DNA from: an uncultured Planctomycetales bacterium | GTDB taxonomy: Bacteria > Planctomycetota > Planctomycetia > Pirellulales > Thermoguttaceae | Length of the DNA stretch: 64,000 nt | Assembly: GCA_947305735.1 (NCBI GenBank) | Contig: CAMZEO010000002.1 | Location: 1-64,000, forward strand | Reading direction: 5' to 3' | In this document: one piece after another, positions 31,245 through 41,951 of the stretch | How positions within the stretch are numbered: position 1 is the first letter of the stretch | Layout: each line of letters begins with the position of its first letter | Program-made: the position numbers and the translations under genes | Notes under the pieces: generated by a model | What the model saw: the letters and a program-made list of their open reading frames with translations, nothing else | Database searches by the model: none | Told to the model about the DNA's origin: nothing

Positions 31245-32312
31245 TTAATCGTTAGCGTCTTCGTTTGCGGTCTTGAGCGCCGAAGCGACTCGTTTGAGAC
31301 CGTCGAGCGTGGCGCGGAAGACGGGCGTCTTTTTGAACAGGCGTCGGAATGTCGCGTCGTCGAGCCGTTCGATCGCCTCGATCGGCACGAGACGCTCTTC
31401 GACGCGCGTCAGATCCGCGTTCCGAGGGCACGCGCGTTGACAACGGTCGCATCCGAAGAGCAGACCGTCCAACTTCTCCGCGATATCTTCCGGGATATCC
31501 GCGCGGTTCTCGATCGTCCAGAAATTCAAACAGCGTCGCGAGTCGAGCGTTTGATCGCCCGCGAGCGCGCGCGTCGGACACGCCTCCACGCATTTCCGGC
31601 ACGATTGGCAACGTCGCTCCGCCTCGTCGGGATCGAACGGTCGTCCGCGTTCGCGTTCGCGCAATTTAGCGAGCGCCGCGAGGTAATCCGGCGAATTGGC
31701 GAATCCGGTCGCGTCTTGAAACGGAACGGAGACGAGCAACTCGCCCAGAAAGACGCGCGATCCCGCCGAAGGGGTGATTAGGAGCGAGTGCAAGCCGACG
31801 AAGCCCAGACCCGCCGCGCGCGCCCAGTCTTTTTCCAGTATGGGAGCCGTGTCGACGGCGCGCCGCGTCGACGCGCCCGGGAATCGTTCGCGGACAAGCG
31901 TTTCGAGCGCTTTGAGTTTCTTGCGCAAGACGTCGTGATAATCGAAGCACGACGCGTAGCCGACGATCGCGCCGCTTTTCTTTGATTCGAGCGCGTTTTG
32001 CAACTCGCGCGCGCCGTCGAGCGCTTCGATCATAGGGGCGGATTCTTCGAGAAGCCGCTTTTCGGGCAACGCGACGACGAAGATCGTTTGAACGTCGGAC
32101 AGAACGGACGTCAAGTCGCGTCGTTTTTCCGGAGAGTCGGTCAAATACGAAAGATTGGCGCAGAAGCCTTGCCGGACGCGCTCGAGAAACAGGTCGTAAG
32201 TTTTCGCGTCGCGCGCGGGCGCGGCGCCCAGTTCCGCCAGCCCAAGCTCGAGCGCCAGAGCGCGCAATTCGACGAAGAACGGAGAGAAGCCGAGCGACGT
32301 CATGCCGGACAA
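31245..32312 (-). CDS. queG: Epoxyqueuosine reductase QueG
   Basis: Double 4Fe-4S motif CQSCRKCVEACPTRAL...CDRCQRACPRN and DTAPILEKDWARAAGLGFVG. Confidence 0.93.
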   Translation of the reverse strand: MSGMTSLGFSPFFVELRALALELGLAELGAAPARDAKTYDLFLERVRQGFCANLSYLTDSPEKRRDLTSVLSDVQTIFVVALPEKRLLEESAPMIEALDGARELQNALESKKSGAIVGYASCFDYHDVLRKKLKALETLVRERFPGASTRRAVDTAPILEKDWARAAGLGFVGLHSLLITPSAGSRVFLGELLVSVPFQDATGFANSPDYLAALAKLRERERGRPFDPDEAERRCQSCRKCVEACPTRALAGDQTLDSRRCLNFWTIENRADIPEDIAEKLDGLLFGCDRCQRACPRNADLTRVEERLVPIEAIERLDDATFRRLFKKTPVFRATLDGLKRVASALKTANEDAND

Positions 32313-32403
32313 GAATCAAGAAACGACGACGCCGTTCCCGACGCGCTCTTCGGCGCGACGACAACGGCGTCTTGAAGTAAGAAACAGGGATCGGTCAACG
32401 GCT

Positions 32404-32982
32404 TTACTCTCGGTTGTAGGACGCGGGAACCGTTTGAGGAACGACCGCTCGCGTCGCGCTGATCACTCTGTCGGAGTAAGGCGATCCCTCCGGACGATGG
32501 AACGCGTCCATTTCGACCGACGGGATGGAAACGTATTTTCCGCCTTGCGCTCTTCCGCTTTCTTTGATGGCGTCTTCAGCGTCGTTTCCGGCGCTTTTCG
32601 GAAGGGTCGGCAAATCGACCGCCAACGACGCGTCCGCGTATTTTCTGGAACTTCCGGAGAAGTCGCCGTCTTCCGGCGAAGGCGAATCGGAAGATTCCTG
32701 GGAAGCGGTTTCCGCCGATTCCTGATCCTGAACGACCGGCGACTCTCGCGCGGGTTCCGTTTCGGGAACGTCGGGTTCGCTCGAAAACGCGTCGACGTCG
32801 GCCTCGGAGGACGCCCTTGCCGTCGTCGATAACGATTCGGGCAGAACGCCGGGCTGAATGACGTTGGGGAAGGATGAGACGCTCAACCAAAGGCAAAGAA
32901 CGACAAGGATCGCCGACAAGATAAAACCTGAAAATTTATCCATTTTCTCATCTCGCTCTTGCGCATGCTCTCGCTCTTTCAA
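32404..32982 (-). CDS. Hypothetical single-TM protein with Ser/Glu-rich C-terminal part
   Basis: N-terminal TM (FSGFILSAILVVLCLWLSVSSF) then low-complexity acidic region. Confidence 0.55.
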   Translation of the reverse strand: MKEREHAQERDEKMDKFSGFILSAILVVLCLWLSVSSFPNVIQPGVLPESLSTTARASSEADVDAFSSEPDVPETEPARESPVVQDQESAETASQESSDSPSPEDGDFSGSSRKYADASLAVDLPTLPKSAGNDAEDAIKESGRAQGGKYVSIPSVEMDAFHRPEGSPYSDRVISATRAVVPQTVPASYNRE

Positions 32983-33326
32983 CGTTCGACCGCCGCGCCG
33001 CTTCGTGAAACGACCCGGACTGCGGATAAAACGTCGGTTTCATGTTGCTGGAAGGTGAACGACGTCTGGTAAGAACCAAGGCGGACAAGGGATAAAAGCG
33101 TTTCAAAGCCCGCTTTTTAAACCTTTTATCTTGCCAAAAGTCCTTATCTTTACTAATCGACCATTTTATCGCCGTTCGACGCAAGGTCAACTCAGAATTT
33201 AACATTTATACGATAAAATTAGATAATAAACGAGAATATTACAATTATAACAATTGTGCGAATTAACGTTTAGCAATTCTTAAAGAGCGACCGACGAATC
33301 CGCGCGATATTTTTTTGTTTAAGACA

Positions 33327-33354
33327 TTGACGCCGACGAGAATCGCGCTACAAT
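33327..33354 (+). promoter_or_regulatory. Sigma70-like promoter for tRNA-Gln(CTG)
   Basis: TTGACG - 16 nt - TACAAT, about 15 nt upstream of the tRNA. Confidence 0.6.
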
Positions 33355-33368
33355 AAGGGCAACCGAAC

Positions 33369-33440
33369 TGGGGTATAGCGTAATGGTTAGCGCAACGGAC
33401 TCTGACTCCGTTGGTCGGGGTTCGAATCCCTGTACCCCAG
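33369..33440 (+). tRNA. tRNA-Gln (CTG)
   Basis: TGGGGTATAGCGTAATGGTTAGCGCAACGGACTCTGACTCCGT...GGTTCGAATCCCTGTACCCCAG; anticodon loop CTCTGAC. Confidence 0.95.
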
Positions 33441-34351
33441 CTTTTTTGTTTCTTGTCGTCCGCGCGTAGTCGCGGTTTTTTTGTCGAACGATCGGCGCTC
33501 GGCTTGCCGAGTCGCGATTCGGGTAGAAAAGTTCCGGCTTCGCGTTAAAACGCGCTCGAGCGTTTCGGAAGCGGTCGTTCGCAACGCTTTTATCGGTCCC
33601 GAAACAGGCGAAGTCGTCGAATTACAAGTCGTCGAGAACGAACGACGTCGCGGCGTTTCCTTTGGCGGATTCAAGGGCTTGCTTCTTGTTCGGGCGAGCG
33701 TCTGAGAAATAACCGAATGAACGTTTGATCGTCGCGATTTTTCGAAGCTCGCGTCGTTTCGCGAAACTTGGAGATAATCGGAACGCCGGACCCTCGTCCC
33801 GTCGACGCGTTGACGATTGTCGCGCTCCAGGACTCCCGCGGCGGAGAATACGCCAAAGATCGGAAGGTCGACATTTGCCAACGCGGCGAGCGTCCCCGTT
33901 TGAACGAGACGGAATTTTTACATTTTGACGAAAGAAGAACTCTCCGTCGGCAACCCCCGGCGGGGCGTTCGCTTGTTCGAGCGAATTACGAATTTCCGGA
34001 ATCGTCGACGTCCCCCGGTAAGCTTTTTTCGGCGGTCGATTGACGTCGGTTCGCTCATATCGTTGTTGTAAAGTCGACGACGACCGAAACGCTCGGCGGA
34101 CTTAAATCTTGAGCCGAATAGGATTCGGTTGAACGCTCCGCGTTGAAAAGACCTCCGGAGCCGGACTTTCGCGCCATTTTCAGTATTTTTTCCTCTTGCG
34201 CGTAATTTTTTGCGTTTCATACGTTATAAGCGACGAGGCCGAAGTTTGTCGACGTTTGAATATTGTCGTTGAAAACGACGACGGATAGGGACGCCGCGCG
34301 GGATTTTTGCGTTTCCGCGCGGAAAAGACTGAATCATTGGAGGATGAGACG

Positions 34352-36709
34352 ATGGTTTCAAACCATAAAAAGCTCTACGGGGGCGTTTTATTCGCTTTAT
34401 CGGTCGCGGCGGCTCTGGGACAGTCGCTCTTTGTCGGCGCCCCGCTTGCCGCCGGACAGACTTCGGAGACAAGCGACTATCGGCTTGGTTCCGACGGAAA
34501 AACCCTGGACGTATATTCGGGAAAGGGGGAGACGTTTTTCATACCCGACGGAATCGAAACGATCGGTTCCTCCGCGTTTGGAACAGCGGCGACGCTGAAG
34601 TCGGTCGTTATTCCGGCGAGCGTTTTTGAAATAAGAGTCGGCGCGTTTGACGGCGCGACGTCGTTGACGGCGTTTGAAGTCGCCGAGGACAACGAGTTTT
34701 TCGTCTCAAAAGACGGGGTTCTTTTCTCGAAAGACGAGCGAACGCTTGTTCGATATCCGGCCGGACTCGACAAGGAAAGCTATATCGTTCCGTCGAACGT
34801 CGTTAAGATCGCGGATCGCGCGTTTGCGCTCTGTTCCTCGCCGAAAGAAATCGTTCTTCCCGACGGTCTTGTTTCCATTGGCGATCGCGCGTTTTCCGGA
34901 TGTTCTTCGCTTGAAGCGCTCGCGATACCCGGCGGCGTTTCGTCTTTGGGAGAGAATCCGTTCGGAGGTTCTTCGCTCGCGTCGATTGAAGTCGCGGAAG
35001 ACAACCCCTCCTTCGGTTCGCTCGACGGCGTTCTCTTTTCCAAAGATCGTAAAACGCTTATCCGACGACCGCATAATAAGAAAGGCGATTCTTACGTCGC
35101 GCCCGACGGCGTGGAAACGATCGCGCCTTTTGCGTTTGCCGACTGCGACTCGCTCAAATCGATCGTTCTTCCCGAAGGACTGAAGTCCGTCGGCAAAACG
35201 GCGTTTGTCAACTGCGCGGCTCTTGAGACGATCCGCGTTCCGCAAAGCGTTGAAAGAATTGAAGAGTTGGCGTTTGATTCTTGTCGCGCGTTGAAAACGA
35301 TCGACGTCGCCGCCGACAATTCCGCGTATTTTTCAGTCGACGGCGTTCTCTTTACGAAGGATGGAACGACGCTTGTTAAGTGTCCGGAAGGAATAGAAAA
35401 AGAGAATTACGTCGTGCCCGAGGGCGTGACGACGATCGCCGCCATGGCGTTTTCGCGTTGCGCCCGACTTCGGTCAATAGTCGTTTCCGAAGGGGTTAAA
35501 GAGTTCAAACCGTTCGCGTTTCAGGCCTGCGAGTCGTTGAAATCGGTTGAAGTTCCCGAAAGCGTCGCGGTTATCGCGTTTGATTGTTTTCCGGGGCAGT
35601 CTCCCGAATTTACCGTTCGCGGCGCGAAGGGCTCCTATGCCGAAGAGTACGCCGCGAGTCGTCAGTTGCGGTTCGAGGCGGTTGAAAAAAACGAAGACGG
35701 CGCGGAAGAAGTCGTCCTTAAAGACGACAAAAAAGAAGACGACGGAAAAGCCGGGGTTCACATCGTCGTCGTCGTTTCCGCAGCTCCGGAATTTCAGGAG
35801 GCCGCGTTGAAATGGCGCCAAAAGGTCGAAGGCGCGCTCGACGGCTCGCTCGACGTCGTCTCGTCCGCTTTGTCTCTGTCAAATTTCCAGACGAATATGC
35901 CCGTCGCGAATCGCGGAGGTCTGGGAATTGGCGACGTCGCGTCGTATCAAGTTCTTGAAGGAGAGAACGTCGAGCCGAGCGCCGTCGTTCAGGCATGTCG
36001 CAAGATTTCGGAAGAAGCGAAATGGCGCGACGCGATCGCCGTCTTTGTTTTCGCGCCCGACGACGCCGGACGACTTGCGTTTCCGCGTTTGGATATCGGC
36101 CTTCTGGCGGACGCGCTTAAAGCGAAGGAGCATCGTCTGGTCGTCGTCCTGGAAGACCTTTATTCGACGTCCGTCGACAATTTCAAAGGTTTGCGCCCGA
36201 CGACGGGCGTTCGGACGCGCGTTCCGGAATTCCTTCCGAAAAAGGAGTCTTATCTGAAGCGGTTCCTGACGGAGGCGAAAGGCGAATTGTTCTTCAGATC
36301 GACAAACTTCGAACAAAAGGCGTTGATCGAAACGTCGGTCAAGTCGGGGCATTTTGACGGGTCAAGGTTTGCCGCCGCGTTCGCGCGCTTTGCGTCGAAC
36401 GGATGCTACCTGGACTCGGAATTAAATCCCGTCGGTTTTTACAACTTATTGAGCGTCGAGCTTTGCCGGGAAATCCTGAATTATAATCGCTGGTCGCGCG
36501 ATACGGACGTTCAGCAGTCGTTGACGCAAGTCGACGCGTCCAATCAAGCCGTCGCGATCGCGCCGCTCGTTTATAAATCGCTCGACGATCTTTGGAAAGC
36601 CGACGCCGCGCGCTACGCGCTTCTCAAGAAGAACGCGGAATTCTCCGAAAACGTCGCGAAAATCGAGAAGCCTGTGATTACGGAAGATTTTATTTTCAGT
36701 TCAAGGTAG
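34352..36709 (+). CDS. BspA-type leucine-rich-repeat (LRR_5) secreted protein with C-terminal globular domain
   Basis: Signal peptide after ggagg RBS; repeats such as IADRAFALCSSPKEIVLPDGLVSIGDRAFSGCSSLEALAIPGGV. Confidence 0.88.
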   Translation: MVSNHKKLYGGVLFALSVAAALGQSLFVGAPLAAGQTSETSDYRLGSDGKTLDVYSGKGETFFIPDGIETIGSSAFGTAATLKSVVIPASVFEIRVGAFDGATSLTAFEVAEDNEFFVSKDGVLFSKDERTLVRYPAGLDKESYIVPSNVVKIADRAFALCSSPKEIVLPDGLVSIGDRAFSGCSSLEALAIPGGVSSLGENPFGGSSLASIEVAEDNPSFGSLDGVLFSKDRKTLIRRPHNKKGDSYVAPDGVETIAPFAFADCDSLKSIVLPEGLKSVGKTAFVNCAALETIRVPQSVERIEELAFDSCRALKTIDVAADNSAYFSVDGVLFTKDGTTLVKCPEGIEKENYVVPEGVTTIAAMAFSRCARLRSIVVSEGVKEFKPFAFQACESLKSVEVPESVAVIAFDCFPGQSPEFTVRGAKGSYAEEYAASRQLRFEAVEKNEDGAEEVVLKDDKKEDDGKAGVHIVVVVSAAPEFQEAALKWRQKVEGALDGSLDVVSSALSLSNFQTNMPVANRGGLGIGDVASYQVLEGENVEPSAVVQACRKISEEAKWRDAIAVFVFAPDDAGRLAFPRLDIGLLADALKAKEHRLVVVLEDLYSTSVDNFKGLRPTTGVRTRVPEFLPKKESYLKRFLTEAKGELFFRSTNFEQKALIETSVKSGHFDGSRFAAAFARFASNGCYLDSELNPVGFYNLLSVELCREILNYNRWSRDTDVQQSLTQVDASNQAVAIAPLVYKSLDDLWKADAARYALLKKNAEFSENVAKIEKPVITEDFIFSSR

Positions 36710-36781
36710 ACGTCGTTTAAAGCCGCGCGTTCAAGAGCGATGAAAAGGCGCCGCGACGGGAGCCCGGAGAATCTCCGTCGC

Positions 36782-36851
36782 CGCGCAAGACTCGCAAAAC
36801 GCCGAAGATTCTATAAAAAAAGGGCTCTAATGGGAAACCCCAAAAGAGCCC
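36782..36851 (-). terminator. tRNA-Gln(TTG) downstream terminator element (conserved family, see findings)
   Basis: GGGCTCTTTTGG..TTAGAGCCCTTTTTTTATAG..TCTTCGGCGTTTTGCGAGTCTTGCGCGG on the minus strand. Confidence 0.8.
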
Positions 36852-36855
36852 GGCA

Positions 36856-36926
36856 CAACGCTGCAAGGACTCGAACCTTGAATGAGGGAACCAAAATCCC
36901 TAGTGTTACCATTACACTACAGCGTT
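36856..36926 (-). tRNA. tRNA-Gln (TTG)
   Basis: AACGCTGTAGTGTAATGGTAACACTAGGGATTTTGGTTCCCT...GGTTCGAGTCCTTGCAGCGTTG; anticodon loop TTTTGGT. Confidence 0.93.
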
Positions 36927-36988
36927 AGCGTTGGACAAGTATAACTAAAGACGGCCGTCGCGCAAGGGGTCTTTTGAAAAAACGGTTA

Positions 36989-39226
36989 TTATTTTTTCAC
37001 GATAACGACGGTGGCGTCGGAGTCTAAATCGTCTTCTTCCGCGTTCGGATCGATTCTGTTTCCGCTGTCGTCGTACCGAACGTCGGCGAGCGCGGTTCGT
37101 TTGCCGGCGGCCGCCATGAGTTTTAAGTAGATTTCGTTTTTACTCCGCGAACGCTCGATTTCCGTCCGACGTTCCTCTTCGGTCGGCGGTTCTCCGAGCG
37201 CCGCGTCGCGTCGCGCCAACTTGTCGGCGGTCAACTTTTCGGAGAATTCGCCCGAATAGATCTCGGCGATCGCTTCCGCGATTTCCGGAAGGTACCGCAT
37301 GAACACGGCGCGGCGGGATCCTTCCTGCTTGACGCGTTCGCGACGCTTTAGGAAGAGCCCGAGCTTGCGACCGACCGTTTGAAGCGCGAGTCGGAGTTCC
37401 TTTTGAATTTCCGGATAGGCGGCGAGAGCTTCTTTCGACTCGCTCGTATAGGGCGCCCAGACGCTCGCGAAGTGCGCGATGATCGTCAGTTGACCTCGCG
37501 GAAGCTGACCGCGCGTCTGCTGGAGACCGTAGGAACGCCAGTTCATCTGCATAATCGTTTGCGTTATCGCGCACGCGCCCGCTTGGAATTGAAGCGGAAC
37601 GCGATTGGCGTATCGATAGACGGACGTCGTTTGCCCTTCTGACAAATTCAGCGTCTGCAGCGCTTTAAGCAGGTTTTCAAATTCTCTCGGCGTCAGTTTG
37701 CCCGGCGAGACGCGCGGACGGATATTCGCCGCCTTAATAATCTTGTCGGCGTTGTCGGAACCGATTCCGTCGAACGACGCGGTAAGGAACTGACGGATTG
37801 TTCTCGAATCGCTTTCGGAGAGGTATTCCTGCAACGATTCGCGCGTGACTTTTTGCGTGGAAGGACCGCCCCCGTAAGCGAGACCAACTTCGATTTGGAA
37901 AGGATTGCCGCGATAGACCGCGGGCGGTCGCGTCGCCGCCGTAAAGAACTCGCCGGGCACGATCTTGCGCAGCCCCGCCAGAATGTTTTGTTCTCCGATG
38001 GGCACGACGCAGTCGCTCGAAGGCGCGGGTATTTTCGTATTGTTGATCGCGTGGAAGAGTTTGGAAACGTCTTCGCGCTCGAGCGTATGAGGATCGGTTC
38101 TTTTACCGATTCCCGCCTTTTCGCAAATAGCGGTCGCGACGGAGTTGGAGACGCGGCAGAACGATTCCTTAAGGAATTTGTTCATCGTCGTAAAAGGCGT
38201 GTCTCGCGTCATTTCGAGCAATTTTCCCAATTCGACGCCGTAGGGGTGGGGCTGAATTTCGATCGGCTCGGGCGGGAGCTGATCGACGGAGGCCTCGTAA
38301 TGAAAGACGTTTCCGTCGGGATCCGTATAGTGAAACGTCGCGTGCGGATTCGCCAGCGCCGTCTGTTCGAGGTATTCGTCGACGCTTCCGCGTCCGCGTT
38401 GGTATTTCGCCTCGAGTTCGATCGTCACTCGCGTGCCGCTGACGACCTCTTCCCAGTCGAGCGAGTGATCGACAAGATATTGCCGTCCCTCGGCGTTCGC
38501 GGGAATCGCTTCGCCCGCGCCCTTGCCGTTGAGGACGTTCGGTTTGTTTGTTTTCGAATCGATTCTTACGACAAAATACATCGTCGGGCGGCGAATCGAC
38601 GTTTTGGAAAGAACTTCGAGCGGTTTTCCCGTCGTGAGCAGACCGTACATACCCGCCGCGCTGATTCCGATGCCTTGCTGACCGCGACTCATGCGGAGCC
38701 TGTGAAACTTTGATCCGTACAGGAGTTTGCCGTAAATCAACGGGATCTGTTTCGGCTCGATGCCGGGACCGGCGTCCTGAACGGCGACGCGGAAACGGTT
38801 GTCCGCGACGCGGTCGACTTTGACCCAGATTTCGGGGAGGATACCCGCCTCTTCGCACGCGTCGAGCGAGTTGTCGACCGCTTCTTTGACGGTCGTCAGG
38901 AGCGCCTTGCGAGGGTTGTCGAATCCGAGCAGATGTCTGTTTTTGGCGAAAAATTCGCTGACGGAAATCTCTTTCTGCGCCTTGGCCATTGAAGCGGCGT
39001 CCGCGCGTTTGCGTTTCGGAGCTTTGGACGGCGTCTGTTCGCGGGCGACGCGCGTCGAATCGGCGGGGTCTTGCGCGGAGCCGGCGTTTTCGACGTTTTC
39101 GTCGTCATTGTCGAATTCGCGCGCGACGTCGGGAGAAGAGACCGGCGTCGAATCGTCGATTTGAGCGGCGGCGAATAGCGGCGCGGAGTCTTGAGGGGCG
39201 TTCGGAACGGAGTCTGAGAAATTCAA
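36989..39226 (-). CDS. top6B: DNA topoisomerase VI subunit B (GHKL ATPase)
   Basis: SEFFAKNRHLLGFDNPRKALLTTVKEAVDNSLDACEEAGILPEI, VQDAGPGIEPKQIPLIYGKLLYGSKFHRLRMSRGQQGIGISAAGMYG. Confidence 0.93.
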   Translation of the reverse strand: MNFSDSVPNAPQDSAPLFAAAQIDDSTPVSSPDVAREFDNDDENVENAGSAQDPADSTRVAREQTPSKAPKRKRADAASMAKAQKEISVSEFFAKNRHLLGFDNPRKALLTTVKEAVDNSLDACEEAGILPEIWVKVDRVADNRFRVAVQDAGPGIEPKQIPLIYGKLLYGSKFHRLRMSRGQQGIGISAAGMYGLLTTGKPLEVLSKTSIRRPTMYFVVRIDSKTNKPNVLNGKGAGEAIPANAEGRQYLVDHSLDWEEVVSGTRVTIELEAKYQRGRGSVDEYLEQTALANPHATFHYTDPDGNVFHYEASVDQLPPEPIEIQPHPYGVELGKLLEMTRDTPFTTMNKFLKESFCRVSNSVATAICEKAGIGKRTDPHTLEREDVSKLFHAINNTKIPAPSSDCVVPIGEQNILAGLRKIVPGEFFTAATRPPAVYRGNPFQIEVGLAYGGGPSTQKVTRESLQEYLSESDSRTIRQFLTASFDGIGSDNADKIIKAANIRPRVSPGKLTPREFENLLKALQTLNLSEGQTTSVYRYANRVPLQFQAGACAITQTIMQMNWRSYGLQQTRGQLPRGQLTIIAHFASVWAPYTSESKEALAAYPEIQKELRLALQTVGRKLGLFLKRRERVKQEGSRRAVFMRYLPEIAEAIAEIYSGEFSEKLTADKLARRDAALGEPPTEEERRTEIERSRSKNEIYLKLMAAAGKRTALADVRYDDSGNRIDPNAEEDDLDSDATVVIVKK

Positions 39227-39321
39227 AGGGTCGTCCTTTCGTGGAACCCGGCGCGCGCGTCGGGTTCAATAACGAAACAATCCGCGCGGAGACGCCGAGG
39301 CGAATTTCGCGCGGTCAAAAA

Positions 39322-40161
39322 CTACTGGGAAATCCGCGAATGCCATTCGAGAATAGCGTCGGCGAACGCGTCCGGATTTTCAAGAGGAGGCACGTGTCCC
39401 GCGTCCGGGATCGTGGCGCGCGAACCGTTGGGCAACGCCTCGGCGATCGCGTCGAGCGATTCGACGGAAGACAATTTATCGTCGGCTCCTCCGAGCACGA
39501 GAATCGGCGCCTCGACGGTTGGGAGCAAATCGACCAGATTGCGCCTGACCGCCATTCCCCTGGATCCGGCGGCGACGCCTTCCGGCGACTGCGACGTGAT
39601 AATATCGCTTAACAAGGCCGCGATTTCCGGCTTGTCTTTCGTCGTTTTCGGCGAAACGAGACTTGGAATCATGTTGTCGGCGAGCGTATGGACGCCGAAG
39701 GAGTCGATCGTGTCGGCGAGGTAATTGCGTCCGGCCGCTTTTTCTTCGGGGTCGGCGGACGCGTTCGAATCGCAAAATATCCCGCCGGCAATGATTTGGG
39801 GTCGACGTCGCAGAAGTTCAAGGAGAATATATCCGCCCATCGACAGCCCGCAAACGAAAATCTTTTCGCCTTTGTTTCCGCGTTCGCAGGCAATTTCCGA
39901 GCCGAGAATCGCCAAATCGTCGGCGAAACGCCCCATTTTGACGCGCGGGGCGCCGAGAGAATTGTGGCCGTTCGAGCCGAGCGGCGTTTTGCCAAAACCT
40001 CTCAGATCGGGAACGACGCAATGAAAGCGCGCGGCCAGTTTATCGATCACGGGCTCGAAAAGCCGACCGTCGAACGGGAAGCCGTGCGCAAAGATTAAAA
40101 TGGGGCCCGAACCCTTGGCGTTGACGAAATAAGCGGTGTCGTCGACTAAGTACTTTTTCAT
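39322..40161 (-). CDS. Alpha/beta-fold hydrolase
   Basis: ILIFAHGFPFDGRLFEP, VPDLRGFGKT, VCGLSMGGYILLELL nucleophile elbow, terminal DAGHVPPLENPDAF. Confidence 0.9.
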   Translation of the reverse strand: MKKYLVDDTAYFVNAKGSGPILIFAHGFPFDGRLFEPVIDKLAARFHCVVPDLRGFGKTPLGSNGHNSLGAPRVKMGRFADDLAILGSEIACERGNKGEKIFVCGLSMGGYILLELLRRRPQIIAGGIFCDSNASADPEEKAAGRNYLADTIDSFGVHTLADNMIPSLVSPKTTKDKPEIAALLSDIITSQSPEGVAAGSRGMAVRRNLVDLLPTVEAPILVLGGADDKLSSVESLDAIAEALPNGSRATIPDAGHVPPLENPDAFADAILEWHSRISQ

Positions 40162-40603
40162 GAAAGCGTTCCTAAACGCGGGTTTCGCGGCGTCGACGAG
40201 AGAACGAGCGCGCGTCGCCGTCGCGAGAAGCTGGAATGTCGTTCGCGCGGCTCCGCGCGAAACGAGCGCGCGGACCCCGCGCGGTTATTATACCGAATTT
40301 TTCAAGGAGTCGCCCCGATTTATCTTTTTTTTTGCGACTTTTTAACAGTCTGGATAAAAAAGCGCTAAAATAGGAAAAGGCGGAGACGGCTTATCATACA
40401 AAAACGCTCGCTCGACGTCAATATCGGACGCGTTGACCGGGTTGACGACGCCGACGTCATTATATCCGGTAAAAAAACCTTTCCTCTAAAAAAAAAGCCT
40501 TGATTTGACGAAACCGACGATTGGGAGGCGCGTTTGGTCGGCGACGCGGATTCTCGCGCTTGCGTTGTCCGTCGTCCCGAATTTTTGTCAGGGAGATATT
40601 TTG

Positions 40604-41905
40604 ATGTTGTTCGATCGGATTGGTCGCCCGGCGGCGTTGGCGCTCGCGGCGATTCTCGTCGCGGTCTTCCCCGCCGCGCAAGACGCCAACGCGCAAATCA
40701 GCTTCGGAAAGATGCGCGACGCCGCGGAAAAATCGAACGGCGCGCCAAAAGTTGAGGACGACGACGAAAGCGAAGCCTTCGACGTCAAGCCGGACGAAAA
40801 AAAGAAGAATCAGGCGCCGTCGAAGACTTCCCCTAAACGTTCGACCGCGCGACCGCAAACTTCGCTTCCGCCGACCGACTCGGCGGGTTCGAACGCCGAC
40901 GTCGAGGAGAACGATTCGGAGGAATCGCCGACGTCCGCGCCGGTTAAGCCGTCCGCGCGTTCTAAAACCGGCGCGCCCGAGAAAGACGCGTCAGGCGCTT
41001 CCGCGGACGGCAAACGCGGACCGATACTCGGCAAAGCGACGTCTCACAAATACCGCGCCGGCATGATCTTTCGCGCGGCGGCGAACGGAACGTGCTCGAA
41101 CGTGATCGGAACCGCGCCCGTGCCGATGGATTTTCCAGAACAGAAAGTTCGAACGCTCGAAGAGGAATTCCCTCGCGACGCGAAAGTCGAGTACAGGGAC
41201 GTTAAAGAAGGCGGCGCGCGACAACTCGTCTTCAAGAAGCGCGAGTTGAGGGCGGGTCAGGCGGCGCAAGCGACCGCGCTCTACGAAGTCGTTCGGTATC
41301 CGTTGCTTCCTCCGACGGATCCTGAAATTTATGAAATTCCCAAAAAACCGACGCCGGAAATTCGCCGCTACTTGAAAAACGGACCGTACGTCGAGTCGAC
41401 GTCGAAAACTATTCGCGCGATCGCGAAACAGACGACGGACGGAGTCGGCGGCGCGTGGAACAAAGTCGACGCGATTCTCAAATACGCGCGCGACAACGTT
41501 CAGTACAAAGAGGTTCTTATTGAAAAGCCGATGCGCGGAGCGCTTGCCGCCGTCAAGAGTCGGGAAGGGGATTGCGAAGACTTGTGCGCGCTCTTCATCG
41601 CGATGTGCCGCGCTTCCGAAATTCCCGCGAGATTGGTGCGCGTTCCCGGACATTGCTGGGCGGAATTCTATTTAGTCGACGACAAAAAAGAAGGGTACTG
41701 GTTCCCGGCTCAGGTCGCGGGAACCGAACCGCTCGGTTCTCTCCAGGACACGCGCGTTATTTTGCAAAAAGGAGACAGCTTCCATCTTCCGGAAACTCCG
41801 AAAGAGGAATCGCTCTACGTGAAAGAACTCTTCATGGGCAACGTCAAGGACGGGGGAGGCGATCCCGAATATCAGTTCGTCCAGGAGACCGATCCTCGCG
41901 ACTGA
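40604..41905 (+). CDS. Secreted transglutaminase-like domain protein
   Basis: Signal peptide; ILKYARDNVQYKE...SREGDCEDLCALFIAMCRASEIPARLVRVPGHCWAEFYL (Cys and His retained); internal ATG 40604 preferred. Confidence 0.85.
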   Translation: MLFDRIGRPAALALAAILVAVFPAAQDANAQISFGKMRDAAEKSNGAPKVEDDDESEAFDVKPDEKKKNQAPSKTSPKRSTARPQTSLPPTDSAGSNADVEENDSEESPTSAPVKPSARSKTGAPEKDASGASADGKRGPILGKATSHKYRAGMIFRAAANGTCSNVIGTAPVPMDFPEQKVRTLEEEFPRDAKVEYRDVKEGGARQLVFKKRELRAGQAAQATALYEVVRYPLLPPTDPEIYEIPKKPTPEIRRYLKNGPYVESTSKTIRAIAKQTTDGVGGAWNKVDAILKYARDNVQYKEVLIEKPMRGALAAVKSREGDCEDLCALFIAMCRASEIPARLVRVPGHCWAEFYLVDDKKEGYWFPAQVAGTEPLGSLQDTRVILQKGDSFHLPETPKEESLYVKELFMGNVKDGGGDPEYQFVQETDPRD

Positions 41906-41951
41906 CCGACGGGACGATCGACCGCCGCGCGAAGCGACGGACGATCCGCGT

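Noticed and set aside
33441-34300. Small ORFs on both strands between tRNA-Gln and the LRR gene
   Set aside because: Frames conflict, no RBS or domain support; could be decayed sequence but not demonstrable by eye
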